8,070 nucleotides of DNA from a bacterium (GTDB lineage Bacteria; Actinomycetota; Acidimicrobiia; Acidimicrobiales; CATQHL01). The notes beneath the pieces are model-generated. The model searched no databases. It was not told the origin of the DNA and worked only from the letters and a program-made list of their open reading frames with translations. Made by a program: the position numbers and the translations under genes. Each line of letters opens with the position of its first letter. Within the stretch, counting starts at the first letter, position 1. Where the stretch lies: contig JAPONU010000352.1 of NCBI GenBank assembly GCA_026713745.1, positions 1 to 8,070 on the forward strand. The letters run 5' to 3'. This document shows, in pieces, positions 6,700 to 8,070 of this stretch.

Positions 6700-7749
6700 T
6701 CCGGAGCGGATGCTCGACAACTGGAACGGTGAGTCCGAGTCCAACGTGTGGGAGAAATGTGTCCACTCTCCAAGGTCTTGAGTTGTGACAGTGTCGTTAA
6801 GTCCCCATTTGGGAGGGAACCAGGCTGTCATCGGCTCAGGTGTACGACGGTAGCGTTGCTTGATCCTCGTTCCCGGGGCGTGACGCGTCAGCTGAGGAAG
6901 AGCGACGCGCGTGTACTTGTCGAGTTCACAGAACAGGTTCTGCGCATCGACAAGTTGGAGAGGCCTTCCCCAGAGGCCGCGCCACTGCAGACCTCGAGCG
7001 GCGAATTCAGCCTCTTGGCGCTCCCAGGTCCATCGGAGCAGATCTCCCTCTGACAGTGTGCCGGGGTCGGAGAAACACTTGCGGAGCCCTCGGCGGGCAC
7101 CCGGGCCGGGAACGACGAACTCTGTCTCGGAGAATGACAAGTGAGGGGAGTAGTTGAGGTCGGTTACGAATTGGTAGGCGAGGAAGTCACCGATCGAGTC
7201 GTAACGGCGCAGAACAGCGAACGCGGCACTCATGGTGCGCGCTGATTGGATCTTCCAGGGCGCACCGTCGTTCACCATCCGCCGGATGAGTTCCAAATGG
7301 CGTTCGTACTTTCGCCCAGACGCCGATCTGGGTGGCGGCATGATGTAGGCAGCCGAATACAGCGGGCGCTGCCCGGCGATCGCGGCCACGGCTCGGTCCA
7401 CGCGACGGTCTCGGAGTGAACCCCAGTCTGGCTCGCCGGCGTGCTTGAGGATGTGCCGCCATGTGTCGATGCGGTTGAAGATCTTGAAGAGGAGCGTCCG
7501 AACGAATGTATCGCGCCAACCCCACTCCTGGTTGTACTGAACCTCGTTTATGAGGAACTGGCTCACTCGATCCGAGGCGCGGTAGGCGTTCGTGAATCGG
7601 TGGCTCGCGATGATGGAGTCGTGGCTGAGGGGGCAACTCTCGCCCGCCAACCGCCGGTAGTAGACCTGTTGCCGTTCGGCGGCGAATGCCCAGTAGCAGG
7701 CGAACCCCTCCGTCACGGCGGGCTGCTGACCTGCGATCCTTGGCACCAT
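6667..7749 (-). CDS. Putative DNA base hypermodification protein (5-hmdU DNA kinase helical domain / aGPT-PPlase-like)
   Basis: The 360-residue cytoplasmic product resembles, by remembered signatures, the helical enzymes predicted to act on modified thymine in DNA: phage 5-hydroxymethyl-uracil DNA kinases and alpha-glutamyl/putrescinyl-thymine pyrophosphorylases, with relatives in bacteria. Characteristic stretches are RFTNAYRASDRVSQFLI (51-67), FNRIDTW (91-97), LYSAAYIMPPP (130-140), SIGDFLAYQFVTDLNYSP (185-202, reminiscent of a helix-hairpin-helix DNA-binding segment), VVPGPGARRGLRKCF (212-226) and RPLQLVDAQNLFCELDKY (262-279). I see no P-loop, so kinase activity should not be assumed. The ATG at 7749 follows GGGAG (7758-7754, minus strand) by only 4 bases; TTG 7752 and GTG 7746 are alternatives. 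The gene faces the MazG-like gene tail to tail and overlaps it by 33 bases. No thymine hydroxylase, modified thymidylate synthase or transferase gene is visible. Its GC content is lower than that of the left half. Function in a non-phage setting is open; defence or counter-defence is possible. Confidence 0.75.
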   Translation of the reverse strand: MVPRIAGQQPAVTEGFACYWAFAAERQQVYYRRLAGESCPLSHDSIIASHRFTNAYRASDRVSQFLINEVQYNQEWGWRDTFVRTLLFKIFNRIDTWRHILKHAGEPDWGSLRDRRVDRAVAAIAGQRPLYSAAYIMPPPRSASGRKYERHLELIRRMVNDGAPWKIQSARTMSAAFAVLRRYDSIGDFLAYQFVTDLNYSPHLSFSETEFVVPGPGARRGLRKCFSDPGTLSEGDLLRWTWERQEAEFAARGLQWRGLWGRPLQLVDAQNLFCELDKYTRVALPQLTRHAPGTRIKQRYRRTPEPMTAWFPPKWGLNDTVTTQDLGEWTHFSHTLDSDSPFQLSSIRSGSLDESKLPGI

Positions 7750-7826
7750 CAAGCTCCCGCGGAGAGGCCGTCGGGCAGATGCTAGCGGCCTACACCACTC
7801 CGATCCTGTGATCCCATCGCCAGCTA

Positions 7827-8070
7827 GTGTCCTGAGCCGTTAGTCCGTTGGTGTGGGGGTTGGGTGTGGGATGCTGGTGGCGGCGAGTGGGCGGTGATCG
7901 GAGACGATCATGGCCGATGTTAGCGATCAGCGGCGGCGCGGTAGGCGCGCGGTGACAGTTGAGCTCAGCGCTGCTGAGCGGGAGACGTTGGAGCGTTGGG
8001 CGCGGCGGCCGTCGTCGTCGCAGGCGTTGGCGTTGCGTTCTCGGATCGTGTTGGGCGCCGCGGCGGGGGA
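7827..8070 (+). mobile_element. Left part of an IS630-family insertion sequence (partial)
   Basis: A transposase reading frame of IS630 type starts at 7910. Upstream, TA at 7825-7826 followed by GTGTCCTGAGCCGTTAG could be the TA target and the left terminal repeat, because this family inserts at TA. The right end lies outside the window, so the exact boundary cannot be confirmed. The element is inserted 76 bases upstream of the start of the hypermodification gene and points away from it. Confidence 0.55.
7910..8070 (+). CDS. IS630-family transposase, N-terminal part (cut by window edge)
   Basis: ATG at 7910 is preceded by GGAG (7900-7903) at 6 bases. The 53 visible codons encode a basic start (QRRRGRRAV), then VELSAAERETLERWARR, followed by SSSQALALRSRIVLGAAAG. 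This pattern (LS..ER..LE.WARR...Q.LALR.RIVL.AA.G) is the usual opening of IS630 transposases, just before their helix-turn-helix DNA-binding region. The DDE catalytic domain would lie beyond 8070. Whether the gene is intact cannot be told. Confidence 0.8.
   Translation, partial: MADVSDQRRRGRRAVTVELSAAERETLERWARRPSSSQALALRSRIVLGAAAG

Noticed and set aside
1..8070. tRNA, rRNA, riboswitch or CRISPR array
   Set aside because: No cloverleaf-like, ribosomal or regularly spaced repeat pattern was seen on either strand; the only repeats are those listed.

Overview
The window is very GC-rich with strong G/C third-position bias. It carries an IS630-type transposase and a secreted protein with a 'RIIARKLADGR' repeat that I associate from memory with uncultured Acidimicrobiia. 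I therefore infer a high-GC actinobacterium, probably of that class. This is not proven by the sequence. No housekeeping gene is present; everything looks like an accessory or defence island that has been rearranged several times.

Layout. (1) Positions 1-234 form a long, gapless, diverged inverted repeat centred near 117/118. Each arm reads outward into the C-terminal nuclease region of a type III restriction subunit (Res). The plus-strand copy ends at 649 and the minus-strand copy runs off the left edge. (2) 781-3357 is an apparently intact adenine-specific DNA methyltransferase (Mod) of the beta-class motif order. (3) Immediately after it lie two pieces that look like the start (3357-3414) and the end (5077-5628) of a second, related mod gene. 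Between them sits an unrelated gene for a secreted HExxH zinc metallopeptidase with two N-terminal repeats (3415-5016). (4) 5794-6699 encodes a MazG-type nucleotide pyrophosphohydrolase with a long extra C-terminal domain. It converges, with overlapping 3' ends, on a minus-strand gene (7749-6667) that resembles putative DNA base hypermodification proteins of the 5-hmdU DNA kinase helical-domain / alpha-glutamyl-putrescinyl-thymine pyrophosphorylase group. (5) From about 7827 an IS630-family element begins; its transposase (7910 onward) is cut by the right edge.

How the genes may work together. The left half is a decayed type III restriction-modification locus: the methyltransferase survives, but the Res sequence visible here is only a fragment. 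The right half pairs a predicted nucleotide-pool enzyme with a predicted DNA-base-modifying enzyme, the most interesting functional unit in the window. A plausible reading is that one handles a modified or precursor nucleotide and the other acts on modified thymine in DNA, but that link is inference. All family assignments were made by eye without a database search.
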